Below are positions 35,785-44,483 of a DNA stretch of 64,000 nt, piece by piece (the stretch's first letter is position 1; each line of letters begins with the position of its first letter). Below the pieces are notes generated by a model. The model did no database searches. It worked only from the letters and a program-made list of their open reading frames with translations, and was not told the DNA's origin. Source of the DNA: an uncultured Eubacteriales bacterium (lineage in GTDB: Bacteria > Bacillota > Clostridia > Tissierellales > Peptoniphilaceae); NCBI GenBank assembly GCA_900539225.1, contig UQBO01000006.1:1-64000 (forward strand), in the 5' to 3' direction. The position numbers were made by a program, and so were the translations under genes.

Positions 35785-37632
35785 TCATCTAGCACTTTTG
35801 TCTTCTTCGGAAGTTTTTTCTACTAAATCCAAAAGTTTGTTCGTAGTGGCAAGGCCATATCCATAGTTTGTGGTGATGACTGCTCTCTTAGAAAGCTCTT
35901 TCGCCTCGGCTATAGGGAGTTCCTTACGCGTTTTGCGGTCGATGTAGCGTCCGTGCTCAAAAATTCTGTCTCTCGGATAGACAAAAAGCGTTTCGTCTGT
36001 GATGAAGCTGCCTTTGTCAAGATGGGTTAGCGGAAAGACGATGTTGTCCTTGCTCGCTTCGTCGTCAAGTAGGTCGACGCCCATGTTTGGGTACTTTGTC
36101 TTGTCCCAATCAAGTAAATTGATAAGTGTCGCGTATAAATCTAGCTGGCTACCTATATTGTGCCTTCGCGCGTTTCCTTTGTAGCCGGGAATTCTGATTA
36201 CTAGCGGTATGTTCATCATTTCATCGTAGTCAAGCTCCTTGCCGAGCCACTTCTTAATCGATTCTTGGCGCTCAGCATTTTTAACTGTCATCGCATGATG
36301 GTCACCATAAATCACTATGACCGTGTCGTCTAAAAGACCTAACTCATCCAAATCTTTGAAGAAGCTCTCTATGGCTTCGTCGGTATATCTCGCGCACTTG
36401 GCGTATCTATATACATAATCATCTTCATCGCCAGGAAGCGGCTTAATGCTTGCTAGATCCTCTGGCAAGATGAATGGCGTATGCGTTGTAAGCGTAATCA
36501 TGAAGGAAAAGAACTTATCACCATTTTGCGCAGCGTCCTTATACTTCGCCATGGACTGCTTGAAAAATGATTTATCAGATAGACCCATGTTGATGATTTC
36601 ATCTTGAGTAAATTCTTCGCCAAGCATGATGTCATCCACGCCAAGCTCTTCGTAAAAATGCCTTCTGTCGTAGAACTTACCAGTGTTGCCATGAAAGGCC
36701 ATGGTCCTGTAGCCGTGGTCCTTTGCCGATGTGAAGAGACCGTAGTTGTCGCAGCCCTCATAAAGCTTGTAGGCCTGCCCCTTAAGTGAAGGATAAAGTC
36801 CGTTAAGCGAGACAAACTCCGCGTCCGATGTATTACCCATGCCCAAAAGTTCAAAGTAGTTATCAAAGTAGATGCTGCCCTCGTCCCCTATGAGGCTGTT
36901 CATAAATGGAGTGATCTCCTGGCCGTTGTACTCTTTCTTCACAAAAGTATTTTGAAGGCTTTCGCACTGAATTACGATGATGTTTTTGCCCTTGGCAAGC
37001 CCAGTGAAGTCATTCGAAGTAAATTTTCTCTCGCTAAACTCTCTTCGGGCGTCCATCTCCATGGTCTCGTCTTGCATTGCTCTTTCGTCTACAATTCTCT
37101 TTACTTTGCTCATGGCAATGGTCGAGTAAAGCTCTGTACCAAAGATGCTTCCATAAAGGTATTGCGGCGCGATTATTAATAGTGCTGCTAAGCCTAGGCC
37201 AATGGCTGTGTTCTTTGCACTGCTATTCTTTTTTTCGCTCGTCATGACTATGACAATATTTATTAGTGAAAGTATTATAATCGCGATTAAAAATGTACTG
37301 ATATTCTCAATGATAACTGGTCCCGTGCCCTTAAGCTCTTTCGCTTGGCCTAATCTTGATAAAAGATTGAAGTTAGCAAATTCCGCATAAAAAACGCTTG
37401 CGACTATCTTGGCAAGGCCTGCTATGGCTATGACGGCTGCCCTATATACCCTTGAAGTAAAGGCAAGTAAAACTGCTAGCTCTATCGCCGATGTTAGTAT
37501 GATTGCAAGTGTCAATAAAATAAGCCTTGGCCTTTGATCCAAAGCTAGTTTATAAATAAAATTTTTATAATAGAATAATATATTGATTATAAATACGATG
37601 CCTGTTACTATGCCAGCTCTTATCTTTTTCAA
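35785..37632 (-). CDS. LtaS-like sulfatase-fold phosphoglycerol transferase
   Basis: A 615-residue membrane enzyme. Five N-terminal hydrophobic segments (about 8-24, 37-58, 63-82, 108-130 and 143-163) precede an extracellular sulfatase-type domain. The metal-binding Glu is in QCESLQN (E224), the nucleophile Thr in GMGNTSDAEF (T268), and YGDHHAM near 430 gives the Asp/His ligands. LtaS polymerises glycerol-phosphate from phosphatidylglycerol into lipoteichoic acid. The start is a TTG with only a weak ribosome-binding site, so the exact N-terminus is uncertain. Confidence 0.85.
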   Translation of the reverse strand: MKKIRAGIVTGIVFIINILFYYKNFIYKLALDQRPRLILLTLAIILTSAIELAVLLAFTSRVYRAAVIAIAGLAKIVASVFYAEFANFNLLSRLGQAKELKGTGPVIIENISTFLIAIIILSLINIVIVMTSEKKNSSAKNTAIGLGLAALLIIAPQYLYGSIFGTELYSTIAMSKVKRIVDERAMQDETMEMDARREFSERKFTSNDFTGLAKGKNIIVIQCESLQNTFVKKEYNGQEITPFMNSLIGDEGSIYFDNYFELLGMGNTSDAEFVSLNGLYPSLKGQAYKLYEGCDNYGLFTSAKDHGYRTMAFHGNTGKFYDRRHFYEELGVDDIMLGEEFTQDEIINMGLSDKSFFKQSMAKYKDAAQNGDKFFSFMITLTTHTPFILPEDLASIKPLPGDEDDYVYRYAKCARYTDEAIESFFKDLDELGLLDDTVIVIYGDHHAMTVKNAERQESIKKWLGKELDYDEMMNIPLVIRIPGYKGNARRHNIGSQLDLYATLINLLDWDKTKYPNMGVDLLDDEASKDNIVFPLTHLDKGSFITDETLFVYPRDRIFEHGRYIDRKTRKELPIAEAKELSKRAVITTNYGYGLATTNKLLDLVEKTSEEDKSAR

Positions 37633-37710
37633 AGCCTTCGCCTTCTTCCATTTTTCATTATATCACATTTTACATGCTTTTAATAATGTTTTTACTAAGG
37701 CTCTTGGCAT

Positions 37711-37736
37711 AAAAATAGAGCCGCCTAAGCAGCCCT
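37711..37736 (-). terminator. Terminator after the flavin reductase gene
   Basis: 8-bp stem AGAGCCGC / GCAGCCCT (two G-T pairs on the transcript), 4-base loop, leftward T5. Confidence 0.7.
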
Positions 37737-37749
37737 ATATAATGTGAAT

Positions 37750-38274
37750 TTATTTTTCTATAAATTTTTTAAACTTATCAGCGAAGTCCTTGATTCTTTC
37801 TTTATTATCAGCTATGAACCCCGCTTCTTCATCCGCAAATGGAATGCTTATTGTGTTCATTGGATCTATATTTGCTCTTAATTGATGAAGTACTGATATA
37901 AGTTCTTTTTGTGCAAGTCTTGTTCCGTCAAGTCCTTGTGTTACGCCAACTACAGCAAAATTCTTGCCGCCGATTAGGTACTTTTCTTCATCGTTTGGTC
38001 TTGATAACCAGTCAATCATGTTCTTGACAGTGCCTGGAACTGAGTAGTTGTACTCAGGTGAAGCAATGATGACGCCATCTGCCTCTCTAATATCTTCCCT
38101 AATCTTCTTGATCCAAGCTTCTTCAGGATGTTCAAGATCTTGGTTAAATATCTTAAAATCATTTGGATAATATTCTACGATATCGTAATCAGCAAATTCT
38201 TTTTCTATTTCCTTTGCTAATAGTTTATTCAGTGAGCCCTCTCTTTGTGAGCCAATTAAAAATACTAATTTCAT
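37750..38274 (-). CDS. NADPH-dependent FMN reductase family protein
   Basis: A 174-residue flavodoxin-fold protein. FMN-binding GSQREGSLNKLLA (8-20) and SPEYNYSVPGTVKNMIDW near 80-97 are the SsuE/ArsH/YieF-type signature. It reduces FMN, quinones or azo/chromate compounds with NAD(P)H; the substrate is not evident. It has its own GGGAG site, a TTGGGTATATA element at 38294-38304 and a terminator. Confidence 0.88.
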   Translation of the reverse strand: MKLVFLIGSQREGSLNKLLAKEIEKEFADYDIVEYYPNDFKIFNQDLEHPEEAWIKKIREDIREADGVIIASPEYNYSVPGTVKNMIDWLSRPNDEEKYLIGGKNFAVVGVTQGLDGTRLAQKELISVLHQLRANIDPMNTISIPFADEEAGFIADNKERIKDFADKFKKFIEK

Positions 38275-38309
38275 TTCATCACTCCCTCTAAACTATATAC
38301 CCAAAAATC

Positions 38310-39599
38310 TTAATTATAATGCTTTAGTCCCAAAATTAAGTCTCTGAAGACGCTTGCAAGGTAAAGTGAGCCCGCGACAACTATGACAGCATCGTCTGTA
38401 TATAGCTCAAGTGCCTTCTTGTAAGCTTCTTTGTTATCTTTAATGAAGTAGATGCCTCTCCTTTCGCCGATGGCCTCAGCCAGCTTTTCAAACTCAAAAT
38501 CCCTGCCCTTGTAGACAAGGCTAGTCACGATAAAGTCCGCATCAAGCCCATCGAAAGTCTCGAAAACTTTTTTATAATCCTTATCCTTCAAAAACGATGT
38601 GATCATGATGACTTTTTTATCAAGACCAAGCAAATATTTCTTTAATTCAGCAGCACTCGCCTCGTTGTGTGCCCCGTCGATGATGATGTATGGATTTTCC
38701 TTAACAGTCTCTATGCGGCATGGCCACTTAACTTCGCTTAGACCTTTTTTAATAGCGTCTTCACTTATATCGAGCCTAAATCTATTTGCAAGGTCATTAG
38801 CTACCCAAACTGCCATGGCTGCGTTTTTCGCTTGAAACTCGCCCGCTAGACTTATGCTATAGGCCTCGCCATCGTAAGTAAATTCAGTTTCTGTATCAGT
38901 TTTCCCTATGCTTATGGCCTTGCCATCCAAAACTTTTACCTTAGCATCGACCTTTTCTGCTTCGTCTTTAATTACGTTTATAACATTCTCCCCTTGAGGG
39001 TAGACGTAAACCGTGTCAAATGGCATAATGATGCCTGCTTTGTTAAAGGCAATCTCTTCTAAAGTGTCTCCAAGTACATTTTGATGGTCATAATCAACTT
39101 TCATAATGACATCAGCCGCCTTTTGTGTAAAGCAGTTAGTCGAGTCATATAGGCCGCCAACGCCCACTTCGAAGATGGCGAAATCCACGCCTTCATCGGC
39201 AAAGTACATAAGAGCGATGAGAGTCACTATTTCGAAGTAGATGCAGTTTATCTCAAGCTCATTAATCTTATCGACTATAGTTTTTAAGTAGTGATAAAAG
39301 CGCTCAGGCGGAATGAAGTCGCCGTTTATACGTATCCTGTCGTTCATCCCTTCAATCGAAGGGCCAACGAAGAGGCCAGTCTTAAGATTTGCCTTTCTTA
39401 AAATATTGTCAAGTATGATGCAAAACGAGCCCTTGCCAACAGTTCCTGCGACGTGAATCACATTTAAATTCGATATGTCAAGCTCAAATATTTCTATGAG
39501 CCTCTTCATATTCTCATTGCTAGTCATATCGCGCTTGTGCTTAGTCACGCCGTAAAGGCTTTCAAGTATCTCGCTTGATTTTTTAAAATAATTTATCAT
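38310..39599 (-). CDS. folC: Folylpolyglutamate synthase / dihydrofolate synthase
   Basis: A 429-residue Mur-ligase-like enzyme. P-loop-like VAGTVGKGSFC (about residues 52-62), KVDYDHQNVLGDTLEEIAFNK near 175-195 and IIDGAHNEASA near 305 are the FolC marks. It adds glutamate to (dihydro)folate with ATP. The ATG at 39597-39599 overlaps the stop of the response-regulator gene (ATGA), showing translational coupling; a longer frame start lacks support. Confidence 0.9.
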   Translation of the reverse strand: MINYFKKSSEILESLYGVTKHKRDMTSNENMKRLIEIFELDISNLNVIHVAGTVGKGSFCIILDNILRKANLKTGLFVGPSIEGMNDRIRINGDFIPPERFYHYLKTIVDKINELEINCIYFEIVTLIALMYFADEGVDFAIFEVGVGGLYDSTNCFTQKAADVIMKVDYDHQNVLGDTLEEIAFNKAGIIMPFDTVYVYPQGENVINVIKDEAEKVDAKVKVLDGKAISIGKTDTETEFTYDGEAYSISLAGEFQAKNAAMAVWVANDLANRFRLDISEDAIKKGLSEVKWPCRIETVKENPYIIIDGAHNEASAAELKKYLLGLDKKVIMITSFLKDKDYKKVFETFDGLDADFIVTSLVYKGRDFEFEKLAEAIGERRGIYFIKDNKEAYKKALELYTDDAVIVVAGSLYLASVFRDLILGLKHYN

Positions 39600-40267
39600 T
39601 TCAATATATAACCTATGGACCAAACAGTTTTTATGTACTTATGGTCCGGGTCAATCTCCTTTAGCTTATTTCTGAGGTTTGATATGTGTACGTTGATGGT
39701 GTTATCAGAGTAGATGTCGTCCTCCCAAACAGATCTGTATAGATTTTCCTTGGTGAAAACTTTTTTCGGATTCTCGATTAAAAGCCTAAGTAATTTATAC
39801 TCCATCCGTGTTAAATTAAGTGGCACTTCTTTAAAGCTGATAACATTGTTGTCGTTATCAAGGTAGAAGTCCTCGAAGCGCACAGCCTTCTCGCCAAGCC
39901 TATTGTATGCGTTGGAGCGTCTGAGCTGTGCCCTAACACGGCTGATAAGCTCGTCATTATCAAAAGGCTTCATGATGAAGTCATCGCAGCCTAGGTCAAG
40001 GCAGCCAAGTCTAGTCGCCTTGTCAATCTTAGCTGATAGGACTATGATAGGCATCTTCATATCTCTGGACCTAGCGTAATTAATCACGTCCTCACCCATT
40101 AGTTTTGGCATCATAAGGTCAAGAAGCATTAGATCCACCTCGTTATTCTTTAGGTAGTCAACCGCTTCCGCCCCGTCAAACACTTGCTTCGTCTCAAAAC
40201 CGCGCTCACTTAAGAGCTCCTTGATTAAATTGTTTATGTCTTTATCGTCTTCAACTATTAATATCAT
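39596..40267 (-). CDS. OmpR/PhoB-type response regulator without a nearby kinase
   Basis: A 223-residue two-domain regulator. Receiver domain (1-118) with acidic pocket E6/D7/D8, phospho-acceptor D50 in LLDLMMP and switch Lys in MKPF (near 100); winged-helix DNA-binding domain (about 128-222) with LTRMEYKLLRLL and TINVHISNLRNKL. No histidine kinase is encoded next to it; it is coupled instead to folC. The receiver residues needed for phosphorylation are intact. Confidence 0.92.
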   Translation of the reverse strand: MILIVEDDKDINNLIKELLSERGFETKQVFDGAEAVDYLKNNEVDLMLLDLMMPKLMGEDVINYARSRDMKMPIIVLSAKIDKATRLGCLDLGCDDFIMKPFDNDELISRVRAQLRRSNAYNRLGEKAVRFEDFYLDNDNNVISFKEVPLNLTRMEYKLLRLLIENPKKVFTKENLYRSVWEDDIYSDNTINVHISNLRNKLKEIDPDHKYIKTVWSIGYILK

Positions 40268-40284
40268 AAGAACACCTCAAGTTA

Positions 40285-40313
40285 ATTATATAATGAATTG
40301 GGGATAATAGCAA
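40285..40313 (-). promoter_or_regulatory. Promoter of the response regulator - folC operon
   Basis: Leftward TTGCTA (40308-40313), 17-base spacer, TATAAT (40285-40290), about 18 bases before the ATG. Confidence 0.7.
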
Positions 40314-40375
40314 GAAAAAAGTGGATAGCCTAAGCTATATTCAATTTAGCCAAACAATTTTATATGAATCGATAC

Positions 40376-40404
40376 TTGACAATTATTATAATCTATTGTA
40401 AAAT
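40376..40404 (+). promoter_or_regulatory. Promoter of the B12/heme/siderophore-type ABC operon
   Basis: TTGACA (40376-40381), 17-base spacer, TAAAAT (40399-40404). It lies about 150 bases before the first gene, leaving a leader that contains a terminator. Confidence 0.82.
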
Positions 40405-40410
40405 AATTTT

Positions 40411-40505
40411 GGAGAGGCGATATTAATATTAGTTTGTTAAGAGTAGCAGTACTCTTATTTTGCATGCTAATCATAGGGGATTAATTTTTGATTAATCCTT
40501 TTTTT
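40411..40505 (+). promoter_or_regulatory. Leader with intrinsic terminator (candidate riboswitch or attenuator)
   Basis: The transcript first forms a helix ATTAG/CTAAT (40428-40432 with 40467-40471) enclosing a perfect hairpin TAAGAGTA-GCAG-TACTCTTA (40438-40457). Then comes a terminator GGATTAAT-TTTTG-ATTAATCC plus T7 (40478-40505), 50 bases before the ATG and after the promoter. No upstream gene reads into it, so it must govern this operon. I do not recognise the motif; the cobalamin B12 box is not present. Confidence 0.65.
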
Positions 40506-40556
40506 ATCGCTTAATGCATACGATGTGTATGTAAATTTTTTACAGGAGGCTTTATT

Positions 40557-41756
40557 ATGAAGAAAAGATTTTTATCTCTTCTATTTGTCGTTCTAATGTT
40601 ATTTAATGTTTGCTATGCAGCACCTGTATCATTGAACGCAAAAGATTTAGTAAAGGAAAGCTCAAGAACATATATTGAGTTTTCATCATTAAAAGACTAC
40701 GGTCTTAAAACTGAAATGAAGGACGGCGCCTACGTTGTAAGTGATGGCAAGGCAAGCTTGGTCTTCAAGAAAAACACTAATGAGTTCACTGTCAATGGAA
40801 CAAAATTTGCCATGGACACAAAGACTAAAATTAAAGGAAATGAATTTTTAATTCCATTAAGAACTTTATTCGAAACTTTAAACTACAATGTTGTATATGA
40901 TCAAAAGACAAAGGGCTTAAAGCTTGAAAAGAACAAAGAAAATACCCTTCCAGTTAAAGAAGATACTTACACTGTAACAAAAACTCATAAAAAAGTAGCA
41001 TCTCTTGCTCCAAGCGTTACAGAAATTATGTTTGACCTAGGCGCTGGATCAATGCTAGTGACAAGAACAGACTACTGCAATTACCCTGTAGCAGCTGCCA
41101 AAATTACTTCAGTTGGAACAATGTTTGAGCCATCGATTGAAAAAGTTATCGCTCAAAAGCCAACAGTAGTCATCGCTCAAACACATTTCAAAGAAGACGT
41201 ATTAAATCAACTTAAAAAGGCTGGTATGGAAGTTATGGCTATGAAGACACCAAACTCTATGGAAGAAACTTATGAAGCAATCAAAACCATCGCTACTATA
41301 GTTGACAAAAACTATGAAGGAAGAGCTCTTATCTCAACTATGAAGGGTAAATTAGCTCAAGTATCTCTTAAGACAAAGAAGCTTAATAAGCCAAGCGTAT
41401 ACATCGTTGTAGGCACAGGCGAAGGCGGCGAATACACTCACGGCAAAACTTCATTTATGAATGAAATCTTAAATATCTGCGGCTATACTAATGCTGGCGC
41501 AGATGCAGATGGCTTTAAATATACTCTTGAAAAGCTTATAAAGAAGAATCCGACATATCTATTAACACCAGGCTGGGCTACAGAAACTGTTAAGACTGGA
41601 GCTGCCTACAAAGGTCTAAGTGCTGTTAAAAACGGAAAAGTTGTTCAAATCAATGACGATATCTTCTCAAGAGCATCAAACAGAGTCGTTACAGAAGGCT
41701 TAAAGGAACTTCTAAAGATAGCTCATCCAGAAGTAATTAAAGACTTAGAATTTTAA
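40557..41756 (+). CDS. BtuF/FecB-type binding protein fused to a copper amine oxidase-like stalk domain
   Basis: A 399-residue exported protein. Signal peptide about 1-21 (cleavage near CYA-AP). Residues about 25-125 match the copper amine oxidase N-terminal-like domain (FTVNGTKF, FLIPLRTLFETLNYNVVYD). Residues about 145-395 are a type III periplasmic binding domain (VASLAPSVTEIMFDLGAGS, SVGTMFEPSIEKVIAQKPTVV) as used for cobalamin, heme or siderophores. No lipobox is evident; the stalk domain may hold it at the cell surface instead. First gene of a three-gene importer. Confidence 0.88.
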   Translation: MKKRFLSLLFVVLMLFNVCYAAPVSLNAKDLVKESSRTYIEFSSLKDYGLKTEMKDGAYVVSDGKASLVFKKNTNEFTVNGTKFAMDTKTKIKGNEFLIPLRTLFETLNYNVVYDQKTKGLKLEKNKENTLPVKEDTYTVTKTHKKVASLAPSVTEIMFDLGAGSMLVTRTDYCNYPVAAAKITSVGTMFEPSIEKVIAQKPTVVIAQTHFKEDVLNQLKKAGMEVMAMKTPNSMEETYEAIKTIATIVDKNYEGRALISTMKGKLAQVSLKTKKLNKPSVYIVVGTGEGGEYTHGKTSFMNEILNICGYTNAGADADGFKYTLEKLIKKNPTYLLTPGWATETVKTGAAYKGLSAVKNGKVVQINDDIFSRASNRVVTEGLKELLKIAHPEVIKDLEF

Positions 41757-42778
41757 TGAAGAAAAATCTATTTTTATCTTTATCTTGCGTAGTGCTCCTT
41801 GCACTTATGGTCTATGCAGTAACTTTAGGCTCGGTATATATAGAGCCTGAACTAATACTTAGATCAATACTAGAATGGATAAAATGTGGGATGGATGGGG
41901 TCACTTGTGATGACTCCATCCGTTTTATTATCTTTGAAGTGAGACTACCAAGAATAATACTCGCTGTACTTACAGGCAGCCTTCTGTCAATAGCTGGAGC
42001 AGTTTATCAAGCAATATTTCAAAATCCCATGGCAGATCCATACGTAATAGGTATATCATCAGGTGCGGCCTTTGGTGCAACCATCGCCATCATATTCTTG
42101 CCGCCAATGATGCTACTTGGTAACTCCATAGTAAGCTTGGCAGCCTTTGCCTGCGCCATACTTACAAGCATACTAGTATACTTCATCTCAAAAACAAAAA
42201 GAGGCGTAGATACATTCTCGCTATTGCTAACAGGAGTAGTAATAAGTACAGTGCTTTCTAGCTTTATCTCGTTAATGATGCTCGCCCACCAAGACGAAGC
42301 AATGAAGATTATGACTTGGACCATGGGCTCATTCAACGCAAAAAGCTGGAACCATGTATTAACAATACTTATACCGACAGTCATTGGCATATTCTTCACA
42401 ATATATCACGGCAAAGACTTAAACGTCCTTGTTATGGGCGAAGAAGAAGCGATGACTATGGGTCTAGACACTAAGAGATTAAAAAGAAACATGCTACTTA
42501 TTTGTGCGCTTCTAACATCCATCGCCGTATCAGTCAGCGGTATCATAGGCTTCGTTGGCCTTATAGTGCCGCACTTCATAAGACTAATCTTCGGAAGCGA
42601 GCATAAATTTTTACTAAAGGCGTCTTTCGTTTTTGGCGCGATATTTATGCTTCTTTCAGACACAATCGCTCGATCACTTATAGACGGCTTCGAAGTACCT
42701 GTCGGCATCATCACCTCGCTCATAGGCGGACCGCTATTCTTAATACTACTTGTGCGTTATAGGAGAAGTTTAAGATGA
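41756..42778 (+). CDS. FecCD/BtuC-type ABC transporter permease
   Basis: A 340-residue membrane protein with about ten hydrophobic segments and the FecCD-family motifs RLPRIILAVLTGSLLSIAGA (near 63-82), NPMADPYVIGISSGAAFGA (near 88-106) and GLIVPHFIRLIFG (near 270). Imports B12, heme or ferric siderophore across the membrane. Its ATG overlaps the stop of the binding-protein gene (TAATG). Confidence 0.93.
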   Translation: MKKNLFLSLSCVVLLALMVYAVTLGSVYIEPELILRSILEWIKCGMDGVTCDDSIRFIIFEVRLPRIILAVLTGSLLSIAGAVYQAIFQNPMADPYVIGISSGAAFGATIAIIFLPPMMLLGNSIVSLAAFACAILTSILVYFISKTKRGVDTFSLLLTGVVISTVLSSFISLMMLAHQDEAMKIMTWTMGSFNAKSWNHVLTILIPTVIGIFFTIYHGKDLNVLVMGEEEAMTMGLDTKRLKRNMLLICALLTSIAVSVSGIIGFVGLIVPHFIRLIFGSEHKFLLKASFVFGAIFMLLSDTIARSLIDGFEVPVGIITSLIGGPLFLILLVRYRRSLR

Positions 42779-43542
42779 ATATACTAGAAATAAAAAATAT
42801 ATCATTCTCCTATGGAGATAAAAAAGTTTTAGACAATATAAGCTTTAAGATTGATTATGGTGAAAAAGTTATAATCATAGGGCCAAATGGCTGTGGCAAG
42901 ACAACATTACTTAGAATAATTTCTGGCTATCTAAAGCCTGATGCGGGTGAAATTTTGCTCGAAGGAAAAAAGCTTGATGAATATAAGGCAAAAGAAAAAG
43001 CAAAAATACTTGCCATGATGCATCAAGAAAGCAAATCATCATTTGATTTTAAAGTACAGGAAGTTGTTGAGATGGGCCGCTACCCGTACCTGCCTTGGGA
43101 CGCAAAACTAAGTAAAGACGATAAAGTAATCGTCGATAGATCAATAAAACTAATGAACTTAGATGAGCTTAGAGAAAAGTCCATACTAAAGATATCAGGC
43201 GGAGAAAAGGCCCGCGTCATGGCAGCGAAAACATTTGCGCAAGAGCCAAGACTTATGCTCATGGATGAGCCAGTCAGTGCGATGGATATAAAACAAGAAT
43301 TTCACCTTATGAATATAGTGAAAAAAAGCGATATAAGCTACGCAATAGTACTTCACGACCTAAACCTAGCTGGCACCTTCGCTGACAAGATTGTACTAAT
43401 GAAAAAAGGACAGATAATATCTGTCGGCACAGCAAAAGAAGTATTAACAGAAGAAAACATAAAAAAAGTCTACGAAGTTGATTCAGAAATTATAATCAGA
43501 AACGATAGACCTTATGTCTTGCCACTTAATGGCGATTATTAA
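42775..43542 (+). CDS. ABC transporter ATP-binding protein (FecE/BtuD type)
   Basis: A 255-residue ATPase with Walker A GPNGCGKTT (36-44), Q-loop MMHQES, signature ISGGEKAR and Walker B LMLMDEP. Overlaps the permease gene by 4 bases (ATGA). Completes the importer. The substrate cannot be read from sequence alone; iron-related cargo is favoured by the neighbouring gene with an iron-box-like operator. Confidence 0.93.
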   Translation: MNILEIKNISFSYGDKKVLDNISFKIDYGEKVIIIGPNGCGKTTLLRIISGYLKPDAGEILLEGKKLDEYKAKEKAKILAMMHQESKSSFDFKVQEVVEMGRYPYLPWDAKLSKDDKVIVDRSIKLMNLDELREKSILKISGGEKARVMAAKTFAQEPRLMLMDEPVSAMDIKQEFHLMNIVKKSDISYAIVLHDLNLAGTFADKIVLMKKGQIISVGTAKEVLTEENIKKVYEVDSEIIIRNDRPYVLPLNGDY

Positions 43543-43552
43543 TATGTATATG

Positions 43553-43583
43553 AATCTCATGAGCTGGGCTCATGAGATTTTTT
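43553..43583 (+). terminator. Terminator of the importer operon
   Basis: Perfect 12-bp stem AATCTCATGAGC / GCTCATGAGATT, 3-base loop, then T4-6. Confidence 0.93.
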
Positions 43584-43628
43584 AATCATAGGGTGGCAAA
43601 AGCGCTTAAATATATATACAGATACATA

Positions 43629-44231
43629 TCACGCTGCATTTATTAAGCTGTGCAAAGCCTCTTTGCCTTGGTATACCTCGTGCATAAGCCTCTCAATCGT
43701 GTAGCCTTCCATAAGCTTAGTCTTGACGAAGCTCCTTAGGCCATCATACAAATCAAAGGTACGCTTAGTGCTCTCAGGTCTTGCGTAGACCTTCCAGTAA
43801 CGGCAATAGACATAATTTTGTCCCTCATTCTCGATAAAACCAATAACATCGTCAATGGGAAAGCCAAGGAAAATCCCAATCTCGTGCGGGAACTCAAAGT
43901 GCCTTAGCTTAGCCTTAAGAGTCAATAGGCACGCATCGAGCTCAATTGTCTCGTAGCCGTAGTCCTTTAAAAACGCTCTTACCCTAGGCTTTTGAATGTA
44001 CCTAGAGAGCCTCTCTTCGTTGTAGATTAGTAGAAGCATACTTGATTCACACTCACAAAGCTTTTCAATCGCAATGCCATAAACCTTAAAGATGCCCTTG
44101 TACTTCTCAAGAAGCTCCTCGTCATAAGATAGCTTCGCCTTTGATAGAGATATTAAATTTGATAATTTAGTCCCCATAAGAACAGGGGCACAGTGATTTG
44201 CCAAGATGGACTCAAACCTCACTTCGCACAT
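43629..44231 (-). CDS. DUF3793 family protein
   Basis: A 200-residue soluble protein of the DUF3793 family, found almost only in anaerobic Firmicutes. Conserved segments: HCAPVL near 13-18, LLLIYNEERL near 66, and HEIGIFLGFPIDDVIGFIENEG (about residues 115-136) followed by YCRYWKVYA. Function is unknown; relatives are often near iron-transport or flavodoxin genes. Its promoter carries a DtxR-like palindrome, supporting iron or manganese control. Confidence 0.85.
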   Translation of the reverse strand: MCEVRFESILANHCAPVLMGTKLSNLISLSKAKLSYDEELLEKYKGIFKVYGIAIEKLCECESSMLLLIYNEERLSRYIQKPRVRAFLKDYGYETIELDACLLTLKAKLRHFEFPHEIGIFLGFPIDDVIGFIENEGQNYVYCRYWKVYARPESTKRTFDLYDGLRSFVKTKLMEGYTIERLMHEVYQGKEALHSLINAA

Positions 44232-44255
44232 GACACTCTTCCTTTCAATCAGATT

Positions 44256-44273
44256 AGTTAGGCATGTCTAACT
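44256..44273. promoter_or_regulatory. DtxR/IdeR-type iron-box-like operator
   Basis: AGTTAGGCATGTCTAACT, an 18-base near-perfect palindrome with TTAGGC/GTCTAA half-sites like DtxR-family boxes. It covers about +4 to +21 of the DUF3793 transcript, where a bound repressor would block transcription. Confidence 0.65.
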
Positions 44274-44283
44274 CCTTGATGAT

Positions 44284-44312
44284 ATATTAGCATATGATAA
44301 GTGATATGTCAA
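44284..44312 (-). promoter_or_regulatory. Promoter of the DUF3793 gene
   Basis: Leftward TTGACA (44307-44312), 17-base spacer, TAATAT (44284-44289). Confidence 0.82.
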
Positions 44313-44417
44313 GTGTTTTTTATTTATAGATTATATTATATTTTTTATTTTTGTCCTTAATTAAGTATCGCAAATTTATAAAATCATTAAAACTATTATC
44401 TTGGCTGGGTATTTTGT

Positions 44418-44456
44418 ACAAAGAAAGAGCAATCACAAATTTAATGCGACTGCTCT
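44418..44456 (-). terminator. Terminator of the DUF3798-linked ABC operon
   Basis: 11-bp stem AGAGCAATCAC / GCGACTGCTCT (two G-T pairs on the transcript), 9-base loop, leftward TTCTTT. Confidence 0.65.
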
Positions 44457-44483
44457 ATCTTGTAATAGTTTTAAAGAAGAAAT

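Noticed and set aside
36498..36866. Leftward 122-codon frame within the LtaS-like gene
   Set aside because: Out-of-frame overlap with a conserved sulfatase domain; no start site.
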